Numbered from the stretch's first letter, positions 40,346-49,643 are shown. The stretch: 49,786 nucleotides of DNA from Chloroflexota bacterium (GCA_029262695.1 JAJCYV010000022.1:1-49786), one strand, 5' to 3'. Notes: generated from the letters alone by a model not told the origin. Program-made: numbers and translations.

Positions 40346-43138
40346 TCACGCCTTGACGACGTCGACGGCGAGACCCCGGTCGATCGGAATCGGCTGACAC
40401 TGCATCAGCCAGTAGCGCATGTGGCCGTAGCCGCCCGCCAGATGGAGCCACTTGACCATCCCGGGCTCGATCGAAGACGGGTCCTTCCACTCCTCGAACT
40501 GGTACGGCTCCCAGCCGTTGTACATGATCACCTGGCCGGGCCTCACGGAGGGCGAAATCTTCACGGCGCAGACGAACTCCGATATGTCGTTGAACACGCG
40601 CACGCGGTCGTCCGCTCCGATGTCGCGGCCCTCGGCGTCGGCCGGGCTCAGCATCACGGACGGCTCGCCCCGGTGCGTCTGCAACATCGCGCGGTTCACC
40701 GCGTTCGTCGTATGCACAGTCGAGCGAGCGTGGCCGCTGGTCAGCGTGAAGGGGTGGTCTCCGCCCTGTCTCGGGTTCTCCTTGTGCACCGGGAACTGCT
40801 CGCCGGCCTCCAGGAACCACTCGTGGTCGATGTAGAACTGCGCCCGGCGGGTGAGCGTCGGGTAGGGCATCTTCTTTTCCGTGTGCCAGCGGAACGGATT
40901 GTGAGTGCTGTCCGGCTCCAGGTCTGACGCCTGGGCGATCGCGAACGGCACGGCGCCCCAGTTCGTGAACCTCACCGAGCCGTGCTCACGCAGCGTCTCC
41001 AGATCTGTGCCCTCGGGCAGGTTGCCGAAAGTTGCGGTGTCCTGGATCCACTCGTCGGCCAGCTCCTCCGGGCTCGTGATCTCCCCGCCCAGCGTGTATG
41101 AGTTGACGAGGTTGTCGAGGCGACGCGTGGCGCCGCGTGAGTCCTGGTACTCCTCGAGTCCCCGGGCGGCGGCCCGCTCCTCAAGCTTCTGGGCGAGCAG
41201 ATGGAATATCTCGAACTCCGGCTTGGCCTCGCCCGGCGGGTCTGCCGCCACGTCCGAGAGGGTGAGGTTGAGGATGTCCGGCGTCGGGATGTGGAAGGTC
41301 ATCTTCTCGTAGCTGAGCGCCACGGGAAGGAAGATATCCGAGTGCATGCCCGTCGTGTGCATTCGCCAGTCAACGGTGACGATCATATTCAGCTTGGGCC
41401 ACAGGTTCTCCAGCAGGAGTTCCTGCCCTCCTCGCATGCGGCGGAGGAAGTTGCCGCCTATCTCGAACATCACCTTCGGCGGCGACTCGGGGCCGGGACG
41501 GTTGAGGCCCTGCCACCAACCCTTGGAGATCGCCTCCTCAAGCCTGGCGTCGAACCCTTCGCCGATGGCCGGATCGTTCCATTCCGGCTTGTTCCAGCGC
41601 TCTGCGTAGCCGCAGTGGTAGTACCAGAGGAAGGCCGGCGGCACCGTGCTCCCCATGGGCGCCGACATCCGCATCAGCTCGAAGGAGGCCATCTCGTCAG
41701 TCATCGTCGGGTCCTGCGCCTTCACCCCCTGCGCGATCATGTTGCGCATGTTCATCACGCGCTCCGCCTCCTCGCGGCCGGCCTTCTCCTTCATGGAGTA
41801 AAGGTACGCCCCATCGAACATGCCGACCGACCAGCTACGGGTACCCGTACCCTTCTTGCCCCAGTTGCCGGTGAGACCAAGCAGCAGGCACATGGACCGC
41901 TCGATGAGATCGCCGTGGTAGTACTTGCCGGCGTTGAACCCGAGCAGCGCATTCGTGCGGCGGGTCGCTACCTTGCGCGCCAACGAGCGGATCATCTCCG
42001 CGTTCGCCCCGCACATGGCCGCTGCCTTCTCCGGCGTGTAGTCCACGAGCTGGTCCTTGAGGTGCTGGAAAGCCGGCGCCACTTCTACGGTGCTGCCGTC
42101 GGCCAGCTTGACCTCGAATCGGCCCTCCAGCGCAGCTTCGATCTCGCCGAGATCGAGTGTCACTCTGGATGCCTCCACGACGCCGCCGGTCTTGGCATCG
42201 AAGACGTAGAACTGGTCATCGCGCCCGGACTCCGACATCTCCGTCTGGCGCAGGAAGCGTTGATTATCGGTGCGCACCAGGAGGGCGAGGTCAGTCTGTT
42301 CCCGAACGAACTCTGCGTCGTACAGGTCTTCCTCGATAATCACCTGGCACATGCCCAACGAGAGCGCCGCATCTGAGCCCGGCTCAACGGGCACGTGGTA
42401 GTCGGCGTGGATCGCCGAGGGGCTGTAGTCAGGCGCGATGACGACGACCTCGCCACCGTTGTAGCGCGACTCCAGCACGAAGTGATACCAGGGGATCGCC
42501 GTGTAGACAGGGTTGCGGTGCCAGACCAGCGTCAGCTCGGCGTGGAACCAGTCGTCTACGCTGCTGGCGGAGTTGACCTTCCCGTACGTCATGTAGAGTC
42601 CGGGGTTGAAGTCGTTGATGTCGGCGTTCACGTCGGTGGTTGTGCCACCCAGCCCCTCGATGATCTTTCCGAAGAGCATGCCCGCCATGAGTCCACCCTC
42701 GTTCGGCGTCGAGACCTGCAATATGGACTCCGGCCCGGACTCCTCAATGGCGTCGAGGGTGGCGTCGGCGACGTCTGAGAGCGCTTCGTCCCAGGAGACG
42801 CGGGTCCAGTTGCCCTCGCCGCGCTCCCCGGCGCGCTTCAGGGGGTACAGCTCTCGCTCCGGGCTGCTCAGCATCTGGCTCCAGGCGTTGCCTTTCTGGC
42901 AGCCCATGGGGTTCATGTCCGGGACGCCGGCCTCGACCGGCTTGTACGTGCCCGCCTGCTCCTCGCGAACGATCTTCCCGTCCTTCACGTATACGCGGTA
43001 CTGGCAGTTCCCCGGGTAGCAGTTGATGCAGTGGCTGGCCCAGGTCGTCTCGTCCCAGTTCCACTTCTCCCGGTACCGCTTGGACGTACTGTCGGAAGGG
43101 CGTCCGCTTGCGTCCGCGGCTTTAGATTGCTTACTCAT
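40346..43138 (-). CDS. Second type II DMSO-reductase-family molybdopterin oxidoreductase
   Basis: A 930-residue catalytic subunit related to the protein at 9116. The FeS site is H36, C40, C45, C80 (H-x3-C-x4-C-x34-C). D196 in SSVDDWFHAELTLVWHRNP aligns with the Mo-ligating Asp of NarG. It also has GFNAGKYYHGDLIERSM, GNWGKKGTGT, DWRMHTTGMHSDIFLPVA and the C-terminal TSGHARSTVHTT with VIMYNGWEPYQFEEW. ATG 43138 has GGAGG 6 nt upstream, better than a longer start at 43162. There is no twin-arginine signal. It is transcribed toward the hydroxy-acid dehydrogenase. It could be the missing catalytic partner of the NrfCD/haem genes 2.3 kb away, but topology argues against this. Substrate unknown. Confidence 0.87.
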   Translation of the reverse strand: MSKQSKAADASGRPSDSTSKRYREKWNWDETTWASHCINCYPGNCQYRVYVKDGKIVREEQAGTYKPVEAGVPDMNPMGCQKGNAWSQMLSSPERELYPLKRAGERGEGNWTRVSWDEALSDVADATLDAIEESGPESILQVSTPNEGGLMAGMLFGKIIEGLGGTTTDVNADINDFNPGLYMTYGKVNSASSVDDWFHAELTLVWHRNPVYTAIPWYHFVLESRYNGGEVVVIAPDYSPSAIHADYHVPVEPGSDAALSLGMCQVIIEEDLYDAEFVREQTDLALLVRTDNQRFLRQTEMSESGRDDQFYVFDAKTGGVVEASRVTLDLGEIEAALEGRFEVKLADGSTVEVAPAFQHLKDQLVDYTPEKAAAMCGANAEMIRSLARKVATRRTNALLGFNAGKYYHGDLIERSMCLLLGLTGNWGKKGTGTRSWSVGMFDGAYLYSMKEKAGREEAERVMNMRNMIAQGVKAQDPTMTDEMASFELMRMSAPMGSTVPPAFLWYYHCGYAERWNKPEWNDPAIGEGFDARLEEAISKGWWQGLNRPGPESPPKVMFEIGGNFLRRMRGGQELLLENLWPKLNMIVTVDWRMHTTGMHSDIFLPVALSYEKMTFHIPTPDILNLTLSDVAADPPGEAKPEFEIFHLLAQKLEERAAARGLEEYQDSRGATRRLDNLVNSYTLGGEITSPEELADEWIQDTATFGNLPEGTDLETLREHGSVRFTNWGAVPFAIAQASDLEPDSTHNPFRWHTEKKMPYPTLTRRAQFYIDHEWFLEAGEQFPVHKENPRQGGDHPFTLTSGHARSTVHTTNAVNRAMLQTHRGEPSVMLSPADAEGRDIGADDRVRVFNDISEFVCAVKISPSVRPGQVIMYNGWEPYQFEEWKDPSSIEPGMVKWLHLAGGYGHMRYWLMQCQPIPIDRGLAVDVVKA

Positions 43139-43262
43139 TGCTACCTCCCAGTTGGCAGACACGACCGTAGAGCGCCGACATTATCATCGATCTCCTGAGG
43201 CGCCCTGCCACCATCTTGCCGTCGCCGGGGCGGGAGGTAACGCGGGCGCTACCTTTTAACCT

Positions 43263-43279
43263 GTGGGGTTTTGTCCCAC
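43263..43279 (-). terminator. Small hairpin after the LLM gene
   Basis: GTGGG (43263-43267) and CCCAC (43275-43279) enclose a 7-nt loop, 10-26 nt after the stop of the minus-strand LLM gene. There is no clear T run. It may separate that gene from the Mo oxidoreductase gene downstream on the same strand. Confidence 0.35.
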
Positions 43280-43288
43280 GAGCCTGTC

Positions 43289-44209
43289 TCAGACTTTGCC
43301 GACGAGGCCCTTCAAGAGCGACCACGTGCGGTCGACTGACGCTCGGGCGTCCTCACCGACTGGGAAGATCCAGGCGCCGAAGTCTGTGGCGCCGGTACTG
43401 GCGATGGCGCGGATCTGTCGCTCTACGTCCGCCTCGTTTCCCACGATGGCAACTTCCGCCGGTCCGGCCGCGCCCTCGCGGTCCAGGACCCGCCGGTAGT
43501 TCGGGAGCCGGCCGTACAGTTCGAACAGCCTGGCCGCCGCCTCTCTAGCGGCCGCAACGTCGTCTGTAACGGCTACCGGCAATGAAACGCTCACCCTTGG
43601 CGGCGGTCTTCCGGCCTCTTCGGCCGCGGAAGTGATCCGCGGCACGATGTGCTCCGCCACCGTCCTTGGGCCCGTCAACACCGCGAGCGTGCCATCGGCC
43701 AGTTCGCCGGCGATCCGTAGCATCATGGGTGCCAAGGCAGAGATCAGGACCGGACAGGGCTTTCTGTCCGGGATCTGGAGGGCTCCGACGACGCGGTACT
43801 CCTCGCCACTGAAGGCGACGTTGCCCTGGTCCAGGAGCGGCCGCAGCACAGACAGATATTCGCGAACGTGCTTTGCTACCCGCTCATACGGAATGCCCCA
43901 CACGCCCTGGACGAGTACCTGGTGCGATGGACCGATGCCAAGCGTGAACCGTCCCTCGGCAGCCGCCTGAATCGTCAGCGCCTGCTGCGCCATAACGAAC
44001 GGATGCCGGGCGTACGTCTGAGCTACCGCCGTCCCCAGCTCGATACGCTTCGTCTTCAAGGCTGCCAGGGCGGCAAGCGTGAGCGCGTCATGACCGAAGA
44101 TATGGCCGATCCAGAAACTGTCGAAGCCGGCCTCTTCAGCGTCAACTGCCAGCCTTAGCTGCTCATCCAGACTCGGACCGCCGGAAAATGAGAAGATACC
44201 GATACGCAT
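43289..44209 (-). CDS. LLM-class flavin-dependent oxidoreductase (F420-type)
   Basis: A 306-residue luciferase-like TIM barrel. The N-terminus MRIGIFSFSGGPSLDEQL, the motif FDSFWIGHIFGHDALTLAA, ELGTAVAQTYARHPFVMAQQ and FTLGIGPSHQVLVQGVWGI are typical of F420- or FMN-dependent LLM enzymes close to methylene-H4MPT reductase-like groups. AGGAGAAAGAC lies before the ATG. The gene begins 20 nt after the alpha/beta hydrolase on the same strand, suggesting co-transcription. Such pairs often degrade xenobiotics or terpenoids, but the substrate is not evident. Confidence 0.9.
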   Translation of the reverse strand: MRIGIFSFSGGPSLDEQLRLAVDAEEAGFDSFWIGHIFGHDALTLAALAALKTKRIELGTAVAQTYARHPFVMAQQALTIQAAAEGRFTLGIGPSHQVLVQGVWGIPYERVAKHVREYLSVLRPLLDQGNVAFSGEEYRVVGALQIPDRKPCPVLISALAPMMLRIAGELADGTLAVLTGPRTVAEHIVPRITSAAEEAGRPPPRVSVSLPVAVTDDVAAAREAAARLFELYGRLPNYRRVLDREGAAGPAEVAIVGNEADVERQIRAIASTGATDFGAWIFPVGEDARASVDRTWSLLKGLVGKV

Positions 44210-44229
44210 GTCTTTCTCCTGCTACTCCA

Positions 44230-45108
44230 TCAGAGATGGGCCTTGTACCACTCGATCGCTTCACCGCACGCTCGCTCCAGCCCCTGGCCCTCGTAGCACT
44301 GGAAGTGAGTGAGGCCGTCCAGCAGTGCGAACCTCTTCGGGTCGCCGGCGCGATCGTACATACGCTTCAGTTCGTCGGCGGGACAGATGACGTCGTGCTC
44401 CGCAGCGATAATCAGCAGCGCTCGCGGCGAGATGCGTTCAACCACCGATATCGGGCTGAACTCCATGTGCGCCTCGATGAACTGAAGTGTGATCTGAGTC
44501 TTGAGGTGGGGCAGCTGTGGGAAATACTGTTCGAACGTCGCCTTCATCTCCGGATCCGGGAGAAGAGCGAACGGGTCCACGTACGTGCCGCGACCGGTCT
44601 GAACACGCTGCTTACGGTCCTGCTCTACCATGGCCTTCAACGCTTCGGCCTGCGGCTCGCTCAGGCTCCGAGTCATCGACGTCCGGCCGTCCGCAATGCC
44701 GATCTGGGCGACCACCGCCCTTACCCGATCGTCGACGGCCGCCGCGTGGACCACAAGACCGCAACCGTAGGACGTGCCCCAGAGGCCGATACGGTCGGGA
44801 TCGACTTCGGTGCGCGTGCGCGCGTAGGTCACGGCGTTGCGGATGTCCTCTATCTGGTCGGGGGCGAGCAGCCGTCCCCGCTGACCCTCGCTCGTTCCGA
44901 AGCCACGGTAGTCGAAGGTCAGCGCCACCCACCCTTCTTCAGCGAAGTTCGTGGCGAAGTCCGGAAGCATAAGCTCCTTGACGCCCGTGAAACCGTGGGC
45001 CAGGACTATTGCCGGCTTCGGCGCTCCATCTCCCGGGCCATCGGGGAGATACAGGTGTCCGGACAGGCGGCTGCCCTCCGAGTAAAAGGCGATGTCTTCA
45101 CGCTTCAT
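44230..45108 (-). CDS. Alpha/beta hydrolase
   Basis: A 292-residue serine hydrolase. The oxyanion loop is IVLAHGFTG (about 34-42); DYRGFGTSEG follows; the nucleophile elbow G111-T-S113-Y-G115 lies in IGLWGTSYGCG. The acid is probably in IIAAEHDVICP, and the His in DGLTHFQCYEG. No signal peptide is present. ATG 45108 is favoured; an in-frame TTG at 45123 is possible. The upstream palindrome at 45268-45279 and the divergent beta-lactamase-fold gene at 45358 suggest shared control. Dienelactone-hydrolase or acyl-esterase activity is plausible; the substrate is unknown. Confidence 0.9.
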   Translation of the reverse strand: MKREDIAFYSEGSRLSGHLYLPDGPGDGAPKPAIVLAHGFTGVKELMLPDFATNFAEEGWVALTFDYRGFGTSEGQRGRLLAPDQIEDIRNAVTYARTRTEVDPDRIGLWGTSYGCGLVVHAAAVDDRVRAVVAQIGIADGRTSMTRSLSEPQAEALKAMVEQDRKQRVQTGRGTYVDPFALLPDPEMKATFEQYFPQLPHLKTQITLQFIEAHMEFSPISVVERISPRALLIIAAEHDVICPADELKRMYDRAGDPKRFALLDGLTHFQCYEGQGLERACGEAIEWYKAHL

Positions 45109-45267
45109 CGTGTCTGCTCTCAATCTTCCCCGCGGGAGGCGCTCTGCGCCCCTCAGGTGGGAGATGGCGGCTCAAGCGTCGCCACCGGCGGCACGCGCGT
45201 CTATCGGGTGAGGCACCTGTAGGGGCGTGGGGCATGGCCGGACTGCACCCTTAACGATGGCGAGCCT

Positions 45268-45279
45268 ATCACATGTGAT
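45268..45279 (+). promoter_or_regulatory. Perfect 12-bp palindrome in divergent promoter region
   Basis: ATCACATGTGAT lies between the divergent alpha/beta hydrolase (45108) and beta-lactamase-fold gene (45358), the only gap here where both promoters must sit. A second inverted repeat, GAGCGA (45324-45329) with TCGCTC (45338-45343), lies next to the ribosome site of the plus-strand gene. Confidence 0.45.
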
Positions 45280-45357
45280 CCAGCTCATAGCGCACCATCG
45301 TAGTTCTCGCCGAGAGTTGCCCAGAGCGATGCATCCGTCGCTCAGGGAGGAAGCCAG

Positions 45358-46821
45358 ATGACGCAGACCCCGAGCGAAACCGCCGCCCCGCCGATTCCCG
45401 CTGACCTTGCGGCATTCGTGGAAGCCGAACGGAGACGGGCCGACGTCGTCGGCGTGTCGGTAGCCGCCATCGACCGGGACGGCGTCCGGGCTGCGGGCGC
45501 ATTCGGCTACGCCGACCTCCAGCGGGCCGAGCCCGTGACCTCTGACACACGATTCCGCGCCGCCTCCATCACGAAGCTCTTCACGACGGCCCTCGTGTTC
45601 CAGGAGATCGACGCCGGCACGCTTTCGCTTGACAACCCCGTCAACAAGCACCTCGACAAGCCTGCGCGGATACGAAGGAAGGATGGCAGCCCTGCTGACG
45701 ACGTGACGGTCCGCCATCTTCTTACGCATACGTCTGGCCTGGCCGTCTCGTGGCGGGGCATGGAGTACGATCCGCTGTTCTATAAGCTTGTGCGCAATGA
45801 GGCTTTTCGCCCGCCGCACTCCCTCGACCGAGTAGTCGCCGGTCAGAAGACCATTCGCCGGCCGGGCAGACGCATCGTCTACGCCAACCAGGGCTTCAAC
45901 CTCCTGGGCTACATCGTCCAGCGCCTGAACAGCCGGCCGTTCGCCGATCTGGTGCAGGGTCGCGTCTTTGATCCGCTCGGCATGCGTGACTCATCCTTGC
46001 CTGTAAGCACATCCGGCGTCGGCGTCGCAACAGCATACGGCGGCCAAATGCGCGGGGGCCGTAAGCCGGCGATGCGGGTCAACGTCTACGCTGGCCCAGC
46101 GGGCGCGCTCGTCGTTACTGCGGGCGATCTCGCCCGCTTCGGTCAGATGGTTCTCCGCGGCGGCAAGCTCGATAGCAAGCGAATCGTCTCGGAGGCGATT
46201 CTGAGCGAGGCATCGAAGATCCACGCCCGGAACCATGCCGAACTCGACGACGGCTGGGGTCTTGGCTTTGCGGCGCGTGAGTGGCGCGGGCGCCTGCTTA
46301 TCTCGCACAGCGGTGGCTTCTCCGGAGTCTCTACCCTGATCCAGCTTTCTCCGCAGGACGGGGTTGGTGTCGTCGTCCTGACGAACGGCGGCGACCTTGC
46401 ATTCACGTCCCGTGTCGCTGAACGGTTCCTTGAGTCCTCACTCGGTCTCCAGCCGGAGGTCATTCCGGGGTTGCCACGGGGCGTCCCGGATGACAAGGCG
46501 GACGAGTGGGCGGCCTTCACGCGGCGAGTTCAGGGCCGATACCGGCTCGCAGACCTCGTCCCACCCGGCGTTGTGGAACGGCTCGTAAGCATGACGACGA
46601 GGCCGCGGCTGGTACACGTCGCCGACAACAAGCTGGTCCTCGAAGGTACCGGCTTCGAGAACGCCTTCCTCTACCCCGACGGCGACGTCGGGCGTTACCG
46701 TGTGGCGTTCCCGTTCGCCAACGGCGCCCGCGCCGTTATCGAGGAGCGCCCTGGCGGCACCGACGCCTGGGCGTCAATCCTGCACCTGCGACGCCGTCAG
46801 CGGCCCGCCGCCGCCAACTGA
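45358..46821 (+). CDS. Beta-lactamase-fold serine hydrolase (class C/PBP4* type)
   Basis: A 487-residue protein of the serine beta-lactamase/esterase family. S70-x-x-K73 (ASITKLF), Y175-A-N177 (IVYANQGFNLLGY) and H317-S-G-G320 (LLISHSGGFSG) are the three active-site motifs. The catalytic domain spans about 15-365; the C-terminal part (about 400-487) is a lipocalin-like or beta domain common in esterase relatives. No signal peptide is seen, so it is probably a cytoplasmic esterase or amidase rather than a resistance enzyme. GGAGG lies before the ATG. Its stop is 10 nt from the convergent patatin gene stop. Confidence 0.9.
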   Translation: MTQTPSETAAPPIPADLAAFVEAERRRADVVGVSVAAIDRDGVRAAGAFGYADLQRAEPVTSDTRFRAASITKLFTTALVFQEIDAGTLSLDNPVNKHLDKPARIRRKDGSPADDVTVRHLLTHTSGLAVSWRGMEYDPLFYKLVRNEAFRPPHSLDRVVAGQKTIRRPGRRIVYANQGFNLLGYIVQRLNSRPFADLVQGRVFDPLGMRDSSLPVSTSGVGVATAYGGQMRGGRKPAMRVNVYAGPAGALVVTAGDLARFGQMVLRGGKLDSKRIVSEAILSEASKIHARNHAELDDGWGLGFAAREWRGRLLISHSGGFSGVSTLIQLSPQDGVGVVVLTNGGDLAFTSRVAERFLESSLGLQPEVIPGLPRGVPDDKADEWAAFTRRVQGRYRLADLVPPGVVERLVSMTTRPRLVHVADNKLVLEGTGFENAFLYPDGDVGRYRVAFPFANGARAVIEERPGGTDAWASILHLRRRQRPAAAN

Positions 46822-46831
46822 CTTCTTAGGG

Positions 46832-47791
46832 TCACGAGAGTTGATCGCACAGCTCTTGAAACGCATCGGCGTTCTCATCAACGATGCTCTGTCCCAGCAG
46901 CTCAAGCGCACGCAGGTTCGTTGAGCTGGTATCGTCCATTGCGTCGCTGCATTCGTTGAGCTTCGCCTGGAACCGGTAGTAGCGGTTCTCGGGGAGTAGC
47001 TGCCGCAGCTGGTAGTTCACCGTGGAGCTCGTGCCATCGAAGCTAATGCCAAAGAGGGGCTGCGCCCACTGCCTCAGGCCCCACTGAGCGGCCCGCTGAT
47101 ACAGAATGGGCTCCGTCGATTCGCCACTGCCCAGGGAGGCGATCAGGACGTCATCTCCGAGGCGCATCGACCGGGCTTCCGCCAGGGCGCACATGGCCGG
47201 ATCGTTGGCGAAGATCCCGGCGTCGACCAGCGAGTAGGTCCTGGCCCCGCTGGTGGTAGTTAGCCTGGCCGGCTCGAAGAACGTCGGCGCCGCAGTCGTC
47301 GCCCGTGCGACTTGGCTCATCGGAAAGTCGTACTCCGCCTCGTCGGACTTCGCCGCTTCGCTCTTGAAGAAGAACGGCGTGCGGCGCTCGATCTCATAGC
47401 TGGTCACCACAACCGGGGTTATGGCCTCCTTGAGCCGCGCTTCCCCGTAGTACTCACTGAAGACGGCTTCGATCCCCCTGGCCGGGTACTTCTCTCCCTC
47501 GACGGCCCAGACTGAGCGTACCTTGTGAAGCGCTGAGCGGGAGAAGATGCGGCGGCCTTCACCCATGTACAGCCTCACGCCGTCGTCGGCTGTGTACTTC
47601 GGCTTGCCGTCTTCTCCCGGAATAACCAGCCCCAGAGCCAGCACGCCCCCGGAGGAAGTGCCGACTATCAGGTCGAACAGCCGGGCGATCGGCTTGCCCG
47701 TCGCCTTTTCCAGCTCTGAGAGGATGACAGCGGGGATGATGCCCCTGATCCCTCCACCATCGATCGAGAGAACTCTGACTTTCTTCGCCAT
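46832..47791 (-). CDS. Patatin-like phospholipase
   Basis: A 319-residue lipid acyl hydrolase. The oxyanion motif DGGGIRG (11-17), nucleophile S46 in GTSSGG and catalytic D190 in LVDAGIFANDP give the Ser-Asp dyad. Conserved VARATTAAPTFFEP precedes the Asp. There is no signal peptide. ATG 47791 is chosen because the family domain begins there; a TTG at 47830 would add 13 residues, and neither start has a clear ribosome site. Bacterial relatives release fatty acids from membrane lipids or act as effectors of defence systems; no defence genes are adjacent here, so lipid turnover is more likely. Confidence 0.92.
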   Translation of the reverse strand: MAKKVRVLSIDGGGIRGIIPAVILSELEKATGKPIARLFDLIVGTSSGGVLALGLVIPGEDGKPKYTADDGVRLYMGEGRRIFSRSALHKVRSVWAVEGEKYPARGIEAVFSEYYGEARLKEAITPVVVTSYEIERRTPFFFKSEAAKSDEAEYDFPMSQVARATTAAPTFFEPARLTTTSGARTYSLVDAGIFANDPAMCALAEARSMRLGDDVLIASLGSGESTEPILYQRAAQWGLRQWAQPLFGISFDGTSSTVNYQLRQLLPENRYYRFQAKLNECSDAMDDTSSTNLRALELLGQSIVDENADAFQELCDQLS

Positions 47792-47902
47792 CGCTGACAG
47801 TAGGTTCGCACGAAGGGAGGTGCAAAACAACGACCGGACCGGACAGAGGCGCCCTTCGTGGTCGGGCTATACTGATCCCCTGAACATGAGGTGCCCAGGC
47901 CG

Positions 47903-49216
47903 ATGACAAGCGCCCAGAAGCGCGACCCGATGCTCGCCGGGTACTGGCAGAGCCCCTGGCCCTGCGAGGACGGTGGGCCGCGCCGCACTCAGGCACCCGC
48001 CTCGGACTTCGCGCTCGACGTTAGACCCGGCGAGAAGCTTGCGGCCCACTCGCGAAACGTCATGGTCGCTTGCATGACGATTCTGCGAGAGCGCGGGGAA
48101 GTATACGTCCAGGGGCACCTGGGCGGCGTCGGCGTCGATGCTACATCGTGGGTCGAGCGCGTCGACCCCGAATCGCTTGAGCCACTCAAGAAGTCGCCGG
48201 CGTTGGCGGCGGGGCCTTTCTGGCCGGGCGGCGTCGCCGCTCACGCCAACGGCTCGCTCTACGTCACCTTCGGGCGTTACTGCCACCGGCTCGACGCCGA
48301 CTGCCAGCCGGTCGCTTCGTGCAAGCTGCCCCGGAACCGGCCGTACAACTCGCTCATCATCCTGCCTGACGGCCATCTCGTAATGAAGGACTTTGCGGGC
48401 GGCCAGGGACTGCACGCCCTCCCGGACGGGGTGCGGGGCTCGGAACTCGTCGTCCTCGAGCCGGAGAAACTGGAGATAGTTGCCCGGTATGAACTGCCTC
48501 AAGGATCGATCGCTCGGCTCTCGGCAGACGTCGCGGAGGACGGCAGGCCGCTCATCTACGTCATCGGAGACCGACAGGCGTTGCGCCTGCGCTGGGACGC
48601 GCGGCGATTGAAGTTGGACCTGGACGACGGCTGGATGCCCGAATATGTCCGCTTCGAAGGCCAGACGTTCGGCTGGGACGTTGTACTCGCTGGCGGCTCG
48701 GCATGGTTCCTCGACAACGGCGAGGGCACGTCCGCCTTCGGCCCCTCGTTTCGAGGTAAGGGGCAATCGCCGTCGCCTCTACACCTCATCCGTATCCCGC
48801 TCGATCGGCCCGAACCGGCGTATGTCGAGGTGTGCGGCAAGCCGGGAGGAATCGTCGCCAACCCACCGTTGATCGACACCGAACGCCGCATCGCCGTTGG
48901 CTACGACAGTGGCAACGGCGTCGTCACTGCCTGGCGCTACGGTGAGCCCGGCGAAGCAGACCTTCTCTGGAGCCGCGACCAGGACCAGGCGGGGCACATG
49001 ATCCGCTTTCCGCGCACAGGCGAGATGGTTTCATACGATTACGATCACGAGAACGGCACTGAGCGAGTCGTCGTCCTCGAAATCGAGACCGGCGAGGAGA
49101 AAGGCCGCGTCGCCATCAACAGTCCGATGCAGTCCGTAGTCTTCCCCAGCGTTGGCTGGGACCGGGACATCTACGCCACCACGTTCTCGACGATCGCCCG
49201 CGTGTACGTCGAGTAG
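47903..49216 (+). CDS. Soluble protein of unknown function, possible beta-propeller
   Basis: A 437-residue protein I cannot place in a family. No signal peptide is seen. It contains repeated segments such as GEVYVQGHLGGVG, NGSLYVTFGRYCHRLDADC, DGHLVMKDFAGG, RPLIYVIGDRQALRLRWD and DIYATTFSTIARVYVE, in which short hydrophobic strands alternate with turns. This is the rhythm of a six- or seven-bladed beta propeller. ATG 47903 is chosen over GTG 47891. It is divergent from the patatin gene, with 111 bp between. A role cannot be inferred. Confidence 0.8.
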   Translation: MTSAQKRDPMLAGYWQSPWPCEDGGPRRTQAPASDFALDVRPGEKLAAHSRNVMVACMTILRERGEVYVQGHLGGVGVDATSWVERVDPESLEPLKKSPALAAGPFWPGGVAAHANGSLYVTFGRYCHRLDADCQPVASCKLPRNRPYNSLIILPDGHLVMKDFAGGQGLHALPDGVRGSELVVLEPEKLEIVARYELPQGSIARLSADVAEDGRPLIYVIGDRQALRLRWDARRLKLDLDDGWMPEYVRFEGQTFGWDVVLAGGSAWFLDNGEGTSAFGPSFRGKGQSPSPLHLIRIPLDRPEPAYVEVCGKPGGIVANPPLIDTERRIAVGYDSGNGVVTAWRYGEPGEADLLWSRDQDQAGHMIRFPRTGEMVSYDYDHENGTERVVVLEIETGEEKGRVAINSPMQSVVFPSVGWDRDIYATTFSTIARVYVE

Positions 49217-49643
49217 GGTCGGCTCGCATCAGCGGCCCTGACGAGGTGAAGTCGGTGAAAGCAACACGAGCGGAAGGGGCACACCATCGCCTCCTCGCCC
49301 CTATCGGATTCCGGTGCGATGCCGATCTACGCATTTCGCGCAGGTTCGGCAAGCGCATTATGCGTATGGCTATGGGCCGAAAGTCACCGAAATTGTGACC
49401 CCTTGGCGGATGGATCAAGGCTCCCATTAGGCGAACCTGTTAACAACACGGCGAATATGCAGCATCGACTACCAGAACGAGGCCACGAGGGATGGATGAA
49501 AATTGGGTGCGGCAGCCTTCAGAGCCACTACTGTGGCCCGTTGAAGGCGGCTGCCTGTCTCGTAGGGTAGAAGTAGCGCCGGTATCCCTGTGCCCGAGGG
49601 TTTGTATCATCAAGGTAACTTTCGATTCAGGCTCCAGATAGCG
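49217..49643 (+). other. Gene-free stretch of about 430 bp
   Basis: I find no convincing coding frame, RNA gene or strong hairpin between the stop at 49216 and the open frame at 49644. The stretch looks less GC-rich than the flanking genes. Any promoter for the truncated gene at the end should lie here. Confidence 0.4.

Noticed and set aside
40326..40820. N-terminal extension of the hydroxy-acid dehydrogenase
   Set aside because: The added part lies over the end of the Mo gene and has no conserved pattern; the family domain starts just after GTG 40325.
40346..43138. Identification as respiratory nitrate reductase NarG
   Set aside because: The protein is shorter than NarG, has different FeS ligand spacing, and no narH, narJ or narI is adjacent.
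45358..46821. Antibiotic-resistance beta-lactamase
   Set aside because: There is no signal peptide and the C-terminal beta domain is typical of esterase-like relatives; nothing indicates a resistance role.
46832..47791. Patatin as part of an antiphage system such as CBASS
   Set aside because: No cyclase, CD-NTase or other defence gene is adjacent; the neighbours are an esterase-like protein and an unknown protein.
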